DNA of 64,000 bases. Source: Burkholderia cenocepacia (GTDB lineage: Bacteria; Pseudomonadota; Gammaproteobacteria; Burkholderiales; Burkholderiaceae). The notes beneath the pieces are model-generated. The model saw only the letters and a program-made list of their open reading frames with translations. It was not told the DNA's origin and did no database searches. Every line of letters begins with the position of its first letter. Position 1 is the stretch's first letter. The DNA lies in the NCBI RefSeq assembly GCF_900446215.1, contig NZ_UAQZ01000001.1:558001-622000 (forward strand), read 5' to 3'. Made by a program: the position numbers and the translations under genes. Positions 51,364-60,105 of this stretch are shown one piece after another.

Positions 51364-51831
51364 ATGAGTACGCTCGACCAGCTTTACGCGAAGGCCGACG
51401 AACGCCGCGCACAAGGCGCGCTCAACTACGCCGGCGCGCTGCTGCCGGTCGAGGCATTCGAACTGCTGCAGCTCGACCCGTCAGCGCGCCTCGTCGACGT
51501 GCGCACGCGCGCCGAGCTGGACTGGATCGGCCGCCCGCTCGTCGGCGACGGCCAGTACCTGCACCTCGAATGGACGCGCTACCCGGGCGGCGTGCCGAAT
51601 GCCGAATTCGTCAACGAACTGAAGGCGGCCCTCCCGGCCGCCGATACGCCGATCCTGTTCCTGTGCCGCAGCGCCGCGCGCTCGAAGCTCGCCGCGGTCG
51701 CGTCCGCGCAGGCCGGCTACACGAAGGCGTTCGACCTGCTCGAAGGCTTCGAGGGCACGAAGGACGCCGAAGGCCACCGCAAGACGGTCGACGGCTGGTG
51801 CTTCCGCAAACTGCCGTGGATCGGCGCCTGA
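51364..51831 (+). CDS. Rhodanese-like domain protein
   Basis: A 155-residue single rhodanese domain. The fold is recognised from LVDVRTRAELDWIG and the active-site loop CRSAARSK with a cysteine in the catalytic position, followed by a LEGFEG-type segment. It could move persulfide sulfur, but the partner is unknown. ATG 51364 lies after GGAGAC. A possible -10 (TAGAAT, 51327-51332) precedes it. It is divergent from glnA and shares the upstream NtrC-box region. Confidence 0.9.
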   Translation: MSTLDQLYAKADERRAQGALNYAGALLPVEAFELLQLDPSARLVDVRTRAELDWIGRPLVGDGQYLHLEWTRYPGGVPNAEFVNELKAALPAADTPILFLCRSAARSKLAAVASAQAGYTKAFDLLEGFEGTKDAEGHRKTVDGWCFRKLPWIGA

Positions 51832-51947
51832 GCGCGCGCCGCACCCGCCGGTTGCGACAGCCTCATCGTCGAGCCGGGCGATGACATGCCGATGACGGGC
51901 CGCGTTGCGCGGCCCGTTGCTTTTGGCATTGCCGCGTTGCAGGCCGC

Positions 51948-52763
51948 TCAGGGGCGCGGCGTGTCGGGCTCGACGACGTCGCCGCCGAGCAGATGCACGC
52001 CTTCGCGCAGCTTCACGAACGCGGCCGCGACCGCTTCCGGCTCGCCCTTCACGCCGAGATCGATGTGCCGGCGCGCGTAGATGCCGCCGCGCTCCGCGTC
52101 GCCCACGCTCGGCAGGCTGAACACGCGCACGCCCGGGAAATCGCGCTCGATCTTCTCCATCAGCGGCGTGAGTGTCGATTCCGGCAGTTCGAACACGTAT
52201 AGCGAGCGCTCCGCATGCGGCGTCGCGTGATGCAGATGCGCGTACTTCGTATCGAGCACCCATTCGATCATCGGCCACGCCATCACCGGGAAGCCCGGCA
52301 CGAAATGGAGATCGCCGACCGAGAAGCCGGGAATCCGGTTGTAGCCGTTCGGGATGATCGTCGCGCCCGCCGGGAACACGCCCATGTTGAAGCGATGCTG
52401 GTTCTCCGGCGACTCGAAGTCGACCGGCGTGGCCGGATCGGTGTGCGTTTCGCGAATCCGCTCCGAAATCAGCTCCTTCGCTTCCGGATGCAGCGCGAGC
52501 GGCACGCCGAGCGCGGCGGCCGCGCACTGGCGCGTATGGTCGTCCGGCGTCGCGCCGATGCCGCCCGTCGAGAACACGATGTCGCCCGACGCGATCGCGC
52601 GCGCGAGCGTCGCGGTGATGCGCGCCGGATCGTCGCCGACGTATTCCGCCCAGTCGAGCGCGAGGCCGCGCGCGCCGAGCAACTCGATGACCTTCGCCAG
52701 ATGCTTGTCCTGCCGGCGGCCCGAAAGGATTTCGTCGCCGATGATGATGATGCCGATGCTCAT
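51948..52763 (-). CDS. Molybdopterin-binding domain protein (CinA N-terminal/MoaB-like)
   Basis: A 271-residue protein whose first 170 residues match the MoCF/competence-damage-inducible domain (IGIIIIGDEILSGRRQDKH, VFSTGGIGATPDDHTR, FVPGFPVMAWPM). It lacks the C-terminal CinA deamidase domain, so it is not a full CinA. Such proteins are often annotated as putative molybdopterin-binding proteins of unknown role. Its start overlaps the stop of the upstream EI24 gene by four bases. Confidence 0.9.
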   Translation of the reverse strand: MSIGIIIIGDEILSGRRQDKHLAKVIELLGARGLALDWAEYVGDDPARITATLARAIASGDIVFSTGGIGATPDDHTRQCAAAALGVPLALHPEAKELISERIRETHTDPATPVDFESPENQHRFNMGVFPAGATIIPNGYNRIPGFSVGDLHFVPGFPVMAWPMIEWVLDTKYAHLHHATPHAERSLYVFELPESTLTPLMEKIERDFPGVRVFSLPSVGDAERGGIYARRHIDLGVKGEPEAVAAAFVKLREGVHLLGGDVVEPDTPRP

Positions 52764-53587
52764 GCCTGCCCCATGTCGATTGCGGTGGCGCGCGCGCTGG
52801 CGCGCAGGTCTTCCAGCGCGCGCAGGCAGTAGTGCCCGAACCACAGCGCCGAGAAGACGAGGATGAAAGCGTAAACCCAGATCATGGCGGCCGCGACGAA
52901 CGGAAACAGCACCATCATCCAGACCGACGAGACCCACACGAAGGTCGGCACGGTGCCGAGCAGCCCGGTCGCGACGCCGATGCCGATCAGCGGCCAGCGG
53001 TGCCGGCGCACCAGCGCGCGGCGCTCGTCGCGGCTCGCGTGCAGCGCGAGCGCGTCGTAGGTCATCACGCGGTACGTGAGCCAGCCCCAGATCACCGGCG
53101 GCAGCAGCGCGAAGAACGGCGGAATCAGCCACAGCGGGATCGTGACGACGAGCAGTACGACGCCGACGATCGCCGCGCCGAGCGAATTGACTACGCTGCC
53201 GAAGAAGGTGCCGCCCCGCTTCGCTTCGAGTGCCGCGAACTGGCGATTCGAAAGGTGCTTGATCACGACCGGCATCGAGATCGTCGCGATCAGCAGCAGC
53301 ACGGTCAGCACGATCAGCGGGATCGCGAGCGACACGACCACGAACGGCGCGACGACCGCATGCAGCTGCGACATGCCGATCGCGTCGAACGCGCGATACA
53401 GCATGGCCGTCAGCACGAAGCCGTCGAGCGCGCCGCGCGCGAGGTCCAGCAGCGTCTGCCACGAGAACCACAGCACGGCGCCCCACAGCAGCGCGGAGAC
53501 GACGAACGGCATCAGGGTGAGCCACAGCATGCGCGGGTGCAGCGCGCTGGCGAGCGCCCGGACGAAGGAACGCAGCAAGTCGTTCAT
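52760..53587 (-). CDS. EI24-domain (CysZ/etoposide-induced 2.4-like) membrane protein
   Basis: A 275-residue inner-membrane protein with about five to six hydrophobic helices (for example MLWLTLMPFVVSALLWGAV, VVSLAIPLIVLTVLLLIA and WMMVLFPFVAAAMIWVYAF). The pattern matches the EI24 family, which includes the sulfate permease CysZ, but no sulfate-assimilation gene is nearby, so that function should not be assumed. It is translationally coupled (ATGA) to the molybdopterin-binding gene. The start at ATG 53587 (MNDLLRSFVRALA) is clear. Confidence 0.88.
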   Translation of the reverse strand: MNDLLRSFVRALASALHPRMLWLTLMPFVVSALLWGAVLWFSWQTLLDLARGALDGFVLTAMLYRAFDAIGMSQLHAVVAPFVVVSLAIPLIVLTVLLLIATISMPVVIKHLSNRQFAALEAKRGGTFFGSVVNSLGAAIVGVVLLVVTIPLWLIPPFFALLPPVIWGWLTYRVMTYDALALHASRDERRALVRRHRWPLIGIGVATGLLGTVPTFVWVSSVWMMVLFPFVAAAMIWVYAFILVFSALWFGHYCLRALEDLRASARATAIDMGQA

Positions 53588-53628
53588 GCGGACCTGTATC
53601 GATGGAGAAAAACGGGGAAAGGATAAAC

Positions 53629-53668
53629 CACGCGGCCCGCATGCGCCAAAGCGCATGCGGGCCGCGTG
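53629..53668. repeat. Long perfect hairpin without T tract
   Basis: An 18-bp perfect inverted repeat (53629-53646 with 53651-53668), CACGCGGCCCGCATGCGC, with a CAAA loop. It lies between the EI24 gene and the hydroxylase gene on the same strand. It lacks a T tract, so it is not a classical terminator. It could be an mRNA stabiliser or a dispersed repeat. Confidence 0.85.
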
Positions 53669-53703
53669 GGAAAGTCGTTCAACGGGAGAACGGCCGGATC
53701 GGG

Positions 53704-54678
53704 TCAGGCCGACGCCGCGCCGCGCTTGGCGGGGAACAGGCGCCGGAAGATCCGCACGAACGCCAGGCCGTGCTGCGACCAGAAGCCGTCGCCATAGGAC
53801 ACGCCCTCGACCTGCTCGCGGATGCCGGTCGGCTCGACCGTGCGGTTCCACGACGCGGTGCCGAACATCATGTCCCACCACGGGAACAGCACGCCGAAGT
53901 TGCAGCCGTACTTGGTGCCTTCGTGGCCGTAGCCGACCGCATGGTGGCGGCGATGGAAGATCGGGCTGACGAGCAGGCGCTCGCCGATGCGGCCGTACGA
54001 CAGCCGCGCATTCGTGTGCTGAATGCTCTGCAGGAAGTTCGTGACCGCGGTCAGCACGACGAACTGCGACGGCGTCACGCCGATCACGAGCGCGATCGCC
54101 GCGAAGAAGCACGACTGCAGTACGTCGTCGAGCAGGTGGTTGCGGTCGTCGCACCACAGCGACATCTGCCGCTGGCTGTGATGGACCGCGTGCAGCTCCC
54201 ACCAGATACCGAACTTGTGCTGCCAGCGGTGATACCAGTAGCCGGCGAAATCGAGCACGACGAGGTAGATCGCGAACGCGACGATCGGTTGCGACGTCAC
54301 GCCCGGCCACAGATAGTCGAGGTTGACGTTCGCGACGCCGTGCAGGCGCAGCCACGCCTGGAAGCTGTCGAACACCGGCTGCAGCGCGAAGAAGAAGAAC
54401 AGCGTGTAGATGCCGAGCTTCGAGATCGCCGTGTAGATCACGTCGACCCGCACCGCGCGGCGGTTCTTCCAGCGCTCGACCGGCAGCAGCGCCTCGAGCG
54501 GGCGCAGCAGCGCGAACATCAGCACCATCTGCAGCGCGCCGATGATTACCCAGTACAGCGCGTCGTAGGTGTCCTCGTCATAGTCCATCAGGTTGAACTT
54601 GAAGAGGAGCGGCTGCACGACATCGACGTACAGCCAGGTCTGGATGTCCGACACGAACGCATCGATCAGGTGCAGCAT
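53704..54678 (-). CDS. Fatty acid hydroxylase/sterol desaturase family protein
   Basis: A 324-residue membrane protein with four or more hydrophobic segments and the eight-histidine di-iron signature: HRWQH, HAVHHS and HRRHH, in the order and spacing of the family. It ends MMFGTASW followed by a basic C-terminus. It should oxidise a lipid, with unknown substrate. It follows the YncE-like gene by 16 bases and is almost certainly co-transcribed with it. Confidence 0.92.
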   Translation of the reverse strand: MLHLIDAFVSDIQTWLYVDVVQPLLFKFNLMDYDEDTYDALYWVIIGALQMVLMFALLRPLEALLPVERWKNRRAVRVDVIYTAISKLGIYTLFFFFALQPVFDSFQAWLRLHGVANVNLDYLWPGVTSQPIVAFAIYLVVLDFAGYWYHRWQHKFGIWWELHAVHHSQRQMSLWCDDRNHLLDDVLQSCFFAAIALVIGVTPSQFVVLTAVTNFLQSIQHTNARLSYGRIGERLLVSPIFHRRHHAVGYGHEGTKYGCNFGVLFPWWDMMFGTASWNRTVEPTGIREQVEGVSYGDGFWSQHGLAFVRIFRRLFPAKRGAASA

Positions 54679-54694
54679 CGTTCGCCTCCGCCCG

Positions 54695-55684
54695 TCACGC
54701 GCCGTTCGCGGCCTTCCACGGCGCGCGGTCGTAGAAGTAGATGCCGTGCGGCGAGCGGCCGACGGCGATCGTCTGCACCAGCTTGCGCGACGCCAGGTCG
54801 ATGATCCCGACCTTCTTCGCGAAACGGAACGTCACCCACAGCGTCTTCTTGTCGGCGGACAGCTCCATGTCGTCCGGGCCCGGCAGCAGGCCGGTGATGT
54901 CGCCGACGTTGGTGAGCGTGTTCTCGTCGATGATGCTGATCGTGTTCGCGACGCGGTTGGTCACCGCGACGTGCGTGCCGTCGGCGAGCGAACGGAAGTT
55001 GTGCGCGCCCTTGCCCGTGTAGATCTGCTTGACGACCTTCTGGTTGCGCCAGTCGACGACCGCGACGTAATCCGCGCCGGTCATCCCGACGAGCAGGAAC
55101 TTGTCGTCCGGCGTGAGCCACAGGCCGGCCGGCACCTTGCCGACCTTCATCTTCCATTTGACCGTCTGCGTAGGCAGGTCGATCGCCGCGATCTCGCCGG
55201 ACACCTGCAGCGACACGAGCAGCGTCTTGCTGTCCTTCGTGAACGCGAGGTGGCTCGGCATCACCGCGAGCGGCACGCGCTTCACGAGCTTCAGGTCGCG
55301 GCCGTCGTAGCCGTAGATGTCGACGCGGTCGAGCCGCAGGCCGGCCGCCGCGAACCACTTGCGATCGGGCGAGAAGCCGAGCTGGTAGGGATCGTCGATC
55401 CCTTCGACGGTGCGCTGCAGCTTGCCCGTCTTCGGATCGAGGAACATCAGGCTGTTCGAGACCGAATTTGCAACGATCAGCGACGCATTGTCGGGCGTCG
55501 CCATCAAATGGTGCGGTTCCTTGCCGGTCGGCATCGTGGAAACGACTTCGCGGGTCTGCTGGTCGATCAGGGAAAGCGTCGCTTCGGCCGAGTTGAGAAC
55601 GATCACGTTATTCGCGTGGGCGGCGGGCGCCAGTACGGCGGCGGCCAGCGCGAGCGTGCGGCCGAGGGAAAGGAAAGTGCGCAT
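54695..55684 (-). CDS. Secreted YncE-like beta-propeller protein
   Basis: A 329-residue YVTN-type propeller protein. Residues 1-24 are a signal peptide (ending PAAHA). Repeated blades show the patterns ATPDNASLIVANS, FSPDRKWFAAAG, LTPDDKFLLVGM and SADKKTLWVTF. No cysteines for haem are seen. Such proteins are periplasmic and of undefined function. It heads a two-gene operon with the fatty acid hydroxylase, suggesting a shared role in envelope lipid chemistry (inference). Confidence 0.9.
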   Translation of the reverse strand: MRTFLSLGRTLALAAAVLAPAAHANNVIVLNSAEATLSLIDQQTREVVSTMPTGKEPHHLMATPDNASLIVANSVSNSLMFLDPKTGKLQRTVEGIDDPYQLGFSPDRKWFAAAGLRLDRVDIYGYDGRDLKLVKRVPLAVMPSHLAFTKDSKTLLVSLQVSGEIAAIDLPTQTVKWKMKVGKVPAGLWLTPDDKFLLVGMTGADYVAVVDWRNQKVVKQIYTGKGAHNFRSLADGTHVAVTNRVANTISIIDENTLTNVGDITGLLPGPDDMELSADKKTLWVTFRFAKKVGIIDLASRKLVQTIAVGRSPHGIYFYDRAPWKAANGA

Positions 55685-55873
55685 GAAGACTCACGTCGTG
55701 GAACAGCAGTCATTGTAGAACGTTCGGCGGGCCCCTCCGGTTGACCCATGCCGGTATTGCGCCGCTTCGCCGCACGCCCCGCCTGCCGGACGCGCCGCCG
55801 CGGCAGGCGCCGTGCGGCCGGCCGGGGCAGCCAGGGCCAGCCGCCGGGGCGGACGCGGTCAACCGATGCCGCG

Positions 55874-58800
55874 CTAGCGCTGCATCGACTCCCAGACCTT
55901 GTGCAGACGCTTGACAGAGACCGGCATCGGCGTGCGCAGTTCCTGCGCGAACAACGAAATCCGCAATTCCTCGAGCAGCCAGCGGAATTCCGCGAGCCGC
56001 GCATCGGCGACGCCGCCGCGCTGCGACACCGCGCGCTGGTACTGCTGGGCGAGCGGCAGCAGCTCGGCCGACTGCTTCGCGTCGCGTGCCGGATCGGCCT
56101 TCAGCTTGTCGATGCGCAGCGCGATGCCCTTCAGGTAGCGCGGGAAATGCGCAAGCTGCGCGTAAGGCGTGTCGATCACGAAGCGCTTGCCGACCAGCGC
56201 AGCCAGTTGCTGCTGCAGATCCGCATGCGCCTGCGCGAACGGCTTCGCCTGCGCGAGCTTCTTCACGAGCCCCGCGTATTCGGCCAGGATCTGCCCGACG
56301 AGCCGCGCGATTTCCTGCGCGAGCAGGTTCAGGCGGCTGCGGCCCTCGTCGCGGCGCGCGTGGAAGCTCGCGTCGTCGTCGGGCAGCGGATCCTGCAGGC
56401 ACGCGCGGTCGAGCGCCGTGTCGATCAGCTGGTCGCGCAGTTCGTCCTGCGTGCCGAGCGACATGTACTGCATCGCCATCTCGCGCAGGCCCGGCAGATT
56501 CTTCTCTAGGAACTTGATCGGCTCCTTCAGCTGCAGCGCGAACAGCCGCCGCAAGCCGGCCCGGTGAATGCGCGCGGCCTCCTCCGGCGAATCGAACACC
56601 TCGACGTCGCAGTGCGTGCCGCGGTCGACGAGCGCCGGATAGCCGTACAGCGTCTGGCCGCGCCGGCGGATTTCCAGCAACTCGGGCAGCTTGCCGAAAT
56701 TCCACGTCGTCAGGTTTTCGTACAGCGCGGTCGCGCCGGTTTCCGCCGGGACGGCCGTCTGCGGCGCGGCGCCCTTGCCGGCCTTCGCGCCGCGAGCGGC
56801 AACCGCGGGCGTGGCAGCCGACGCGGACGCGTGGCCGAGCGCGTGACCGGCGTCGGCGTCGCCGCCGGTCGCGATCGTCGACGCCGCCGCGATCTTCTGG
56901 AACTGCTGCTGCGCCTGCGCGCCCAGCTCCTGGCGCAGCTGCGCGAGATTGCGCCCCATCGCGAGCTGGCGGCCGTGCTCGTCGATCACCTTGAAGTTCA
57001 TGAACAGGTGCGCGGGCAGCGTCTCGAGCTTGAAGTCGGCCGTTTTCATCGCGACCTGCGTCTCGCCGCGCACGTCGGCGATCAGCGCCTCGACGAGCCC
57101 GCCCGCACCGAAGCGCTCGCGGCCCATCCGCTCGACGAAGCCGGCCGCGTATTCGGGCAGCGGCACGCAGTGCCGGCGCAGCTTCTGCGGCAGCGACTTC
57201 AGCAGCAACTGGACCTTTTCCTTCAGCATCCCCGGCACGAGCCACTCGCAGCGGCGCGCGTCGACCTGGTTCAGCGCGAAGAGCGGCACCGCGAGCGTCA
57301 CGCCGTCGCGCGGCGTGCCCGGCTCGAAGTGATAGGTGAGCGCCATTTCGACACCCGCCATCGTCGCGCGCTTCGGGAACAGGTCGGTCGTGACGCCGGC
57401 CGCCTCGTGACGCATCAGGTCGTCGCGCGACAGGTACAGCAGCCGCTGCTTGTCCTCCGCCTGGCCGCCCTTCTTCACCTCGTCGCGATACCAGCGCTCG
57501 AACGCGGCGCCCGTGTGGATGCCTTCCGGAATCGCATGGTCGTAGTACGCGTAGATCAGTTCGTCGTCGACCAGCACGTCCTGACGGCGCGACTTGTGCT
57601 CGAGCTGCTCGATGTCGGCGAGCAGCTTGCGGTTGTGCGCGAAGAACGGCAGCTTCGTGTCGAATTCGCCTTCGACCAGCGCGCCGCGGATGAACAGCTC
57701 GCGGGCGCGCGCCGGGTCCTGCTTGCCGAACGCGACGCGCCGCCGGTGGTAGATCGGCAGCCCGTACAGCGTCGCGCGCTCGAATGCGCTGACCTGCGCC
57801 GGACGCTTTTCCCAGTGCGGCTCCGACAGCGATTTCTTCAGCAGGTGCGCGCCGATCTTCTCGACCCACTCGGGCTCGATCTTCGCGAGGCAGCGCGCGT
57901 ACAGCCGGCTCGTCTCGACGAGTTCGGCCGCCATCACCCAGCGGCCGGCCTTCTTCGCGAGCGCGGAGCCCGGCCACAGGTAGAACTTGATGCCGCGCGC
58001 GCCGAGGTAATGCGGATCGTCGTCGGCCTTCATCCCGAGGTTGCCGAGCAGGCCCGTCAACAGGGCCAGATGAATCTGCTCGTAGGTGGCCTCGACTTCG
58101 TTGAGCCGCCAGCCGTGCTCGCGCACGACCGTCAGCAGCTGCGAATGGACGTCGCGCCACTCGCGCAGCCGCAGGTGCGACAGGAAGTTCTGCCGGCATG
58201 CATCGATCAGCTGGCGATTCGATTTCTTGTGCGCGACGGCCTCTTCGAACCACGCCCAGATCTTCAGCCACTGCAGGAATTCGGAGCGCTCGTCGGCGAA
58301 CCGGCGGTGCGCCTGGTCGGCCTGCTCCTGCGCTTCGATCGGGCGGTCGCGCGGGTCCTGCACGGACAGCGCGCTCGCGATGATCAGCACCTCGCGCAGC
58401 GACTGCTGGTCGCGCGCGGCGAGAATCATCCGGCCGACGCGCGGGTCGAGCGGCAGGCGCGCGAGCTCGCGGCCGAGCGGCGTCAGCGCGTTGTCGTCGT
58501 CGACCGCGCCGAGTTCGTTCAGCAGTTGATAACCGTCCGCGATCGCGCGGCCGGGCGGCGGCTCGAGGAACGGGAACGATTCGATCGCGGTCAGGTGCAG
58601 CGACTTCATCCGCAGGATCACCGACGCGAGCGACGAGCGCAGGATTTCCGGGTCGGTGAAGCGCGCGCGCGCCTGGTAGTCGCTTTCCTCGTACAAGCGG
58701 ATGCAGACGCCGTCGGCCACGCGGCCGCAGCGGCCCGCGCGCTGGTTCGCGGCCGCCTGCGAGATCGACTCGACCTGCAGCTGCTCGACCTTGTTCCGGT

Positions 58801-60082
58801 ACGAATAGCGCTTCACGCGCGCGAGGCCGGTATCGACCACGTAGCGGATGCCGGGCACCGTCAGCGAGGTTTCAGCCACGTTGGTCGCGAGCACGATGCG
58901 GCGCGCGTTCGACGCCTTGAACACCTTGTCCTGGTCGGCCGCCGAGAGCCGCGCGAACAGCGGCAGGATCTCGGTATGCGGCGGATGGTGCTTGCGCAGC
59001 GCCTCGGCCGCCTCGCGGATCTCGCGCTCGCCGGGCAGGAACACCAGCACGTCGCCGGGGCCTTCGCGGCACAGCTCGTCGACCGCGTCGACGATCGCGT
59101 CCATCAGGTCGCGCTCGGCTTCGCGCGCGGTCTTCACGCGGTCGCGGCCGCCCGTGCCTTCGGCGTTCTTCACGGCCGGGCGATCCTCGGCCACCGGGCG
59201 GTAGCGCATCTCGACCGGATACAGCCGCCCGCTCACCTCGATCACGGGCGCGGGGCGCGCGTCGGTGCCGAAATGGCGCGCGAAGCGATCGGCGTCGATC
59301 GTCGCGGACGTGACGATCAGCTTCAGGTCCGGCCGCCTCGGCAGGATTTCCTTCAGGTAGCCGAGCAGGAAGTCGATGTTCAGGCTGCGCTCGTGCGCCT
59401 CGTCGATGATCAGCATGTCGTACGCCTTCAGCAACGGGTCGGTCTGCGTCTCCGCGAGCAGGATGCCGTCCGTCATCAGCTTGACGGACGCGCCCGGCGC
59501 GAGATTGTCGGTAAAGCGCACCTTGTAGCCGACCACCTCGCCGAACGGCGTGCCGAGTTCCTCGGCGATCCGGCGGCCGGTCGACGAGGCGGCCAGGCGC
59601 CGCGGCTGCGTATGGCCGATCAGGCCCGTGCCGCCGGCGCCGAAGCCGCGGCCGAGATCGAGACAGATCTTCGGCAACTGGGTGGTCTTGCCCGAGCCGG
59701 TTTCGCCGCAGACGATCACGACCTGATGATCGGCGATCGCGCGCGCGATCTCGTCGCGCTTGCCCGAGACGGGCAGGCTTTCCGGGTACGTGATCGGCGG
59801 AACGGGATTCGGTGCGACCGGGGCGCGCGGCGGACGCTCGCGGCGCGGGGCGCGCTCGCCCGTTGCCTGCGGCGCGCCCTTCGCGGCCGGCTGGCGCGCG
59901 CCGCCGCGCCGTTCGTCGCCGCGCGGCCCGCGCGGTGCGGGTGCCGCCGTGCCCGCCGGCTTGTCCTGCTGCTGGCGGGGCGGCTGGCCCTGCTGCTGGC
60001 GCGCATCGGCCGCACCATCCGGGTGCTGCGCCGACGGCGTATTGGCCCGCGTCGGCGCGGGACTTTTAGAAACATTCGACAT
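55874..60082 (-). CDS. hrpA: ATP-dependent RNA helicase HrpA (DEAH box)
   Basis: A 1,402-residue DEAH-box helicase, slightly longer than E. coli HrpA (1,300). The first 95 residues are a low-complexity Pro/Ala/Gln/Arg tail. Then come Walker A GETGSGKT (126-133), the DEAH box in IIDEAHERS, SAT motif (LIVTSATIDADRF), helicase C domain with QRAGRCGR, HA2/OB domains and the DUF3418 C-terminal region typical of HrpA. The start codon (60082) lies beside a palindromic -10 box shared with argA. HrpA is implicated in ribosome rescue and mRNA processing. Confidence 0.95.
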   Translation of the reverse strand: MSNVSKSPAPTRANTPSAQHPDGAADARQQQGQPPRQQQDKPAGTAAPAPRGPRGDERRGGARQPAAKGAPQATGERAPRRERPPRAPVAPNPVPPITYPESLPVSGKRDEIARAIADHQVVIVCGETGSGKTTQLPKICLDLGRGFGAGGTGLIGHTQPRRLAASSTGRRIAEELGTPFGEVVGYKVRFTDNLAPGASVKLMTDGILLAETQTDPLLKAYDMLIIDEAHERSLNIDFLLGYLKEILPRRPDLKLIVTSATIDADRFARHFGTDARPAPVIEVSGRLYPVEMRYRPVAEDRPAVKNAEGTGGRDRVKTAREAERDLMDAIVDAVDELCREGPGDVLVFLPGEREIREAAEALRKHHPPHTEILPLFARLSAADQDKVFKASNARRIVLATNVAETSLTVPGIRYVVDTGLARVKRYSYRNKVEQLQVESISQAAANQRAGRCGRVADGVCIRLYEESDYQARARFTDPEILRSSLASVILRMKSLHLTAIESFPFLEPPPGRAIADGYQLLNELGAVDDDNALTPLGRELARLPLDPRVGRMILAARDQQSLREVLIIASALSVQDPRDRPIEAQEQADQAHRRFADERSEFLQWLKIWAWFEEAVAHKKSNRQLIDACRQNFLSHLRLREWRDVHSQLLTVVREHGWRLNEVEATYEQIHLALLTGLLGNLGMKADDDPHYLGARGIKFYLWPGSALAKKAGRWVMAAELVETSRLYARCLAKIEPEWVEKIGAHLLKKSLSEPHWEKRPAQVSAFERATLYGLPIYHRRRVAFGKQDPARARELFIRGALVEGEFDTKLPFFAHNRKLLADIEQLEHKSRRQDVLVDDELIYAYYDHAIPEGIHTGAAFERWYRDEVKKGGQAEDKQRLLYLSRDDLMRHEAAGVTTDLFPKRATMAGVEMALTYHFEPGTPRDGVTLAVPLFALNQVDARRCEWLVPGMLKEKVQLLLKSLPQKLRRHCVPLPEYAAGFVERMGRERFGAGGLVEALIADVRGETQVAMKTADFKLETLPAHLFMNFKVIDEHGRQLAMGRNLAQLRQELGAQAQQQFQKIAAASTIATGGDADAGHALGHASASAATPAVAARGAKAGKGAAPQTAVPAETGATALYENLTTWNFGKLPELLEIRRRGQTLYGYPALVDRGTHCDVEVFDSPEEAARIHRAGLRRLFALQLKEPIKFLEKNLPGLREMAMQYMSLGTQDELRDQLIDTALDRACLQDPLPDDDASFHARRDEGRSRLNLLAQEIARLVGQILAEYAGLVKKLAQAKPFAQAHADLQQQLAALVGKRFVIDTPYAQLAHFPRYLKGIALRIDKLKADPARDAKQSAELLPLAQQYQRAVSQRGGVADARLAEFRWLLEELRISLFAQELRTPMPVSVKRLHKVWESMQR

Positions 60083-60090
60083 GGGGGCGC

Positions 60091-60098
60091 ATTATAAT
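60091..60098. promoter_or_regulatory. Shared palindromic -10 box of divergent hrpA and argA
   Basis: ATTATAAT reads TATAAT on both strands (plus 60093-60098, minus 60096-60091). It lies in the middle of the 23-base gap between the two start codons. Each predicted start falls within a few bases of the ATG (about 60083 for hrpA, about 60104 for argA), so both mRNAs would be nearly leaderless. The -35 elements must lie inside the opposite gene; none is strong. Confidence 0.7.
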
Positions 60099-60105
60099 CC
60101 CGCCC

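Noticed and set aside
56564..60097. An 1,177-codon plus-strand frame opposite hrpA.
   Set aside because: Composition is Arg/Ala/Val-rich without motifs; hrpA on the other strand is complete and well conserved.
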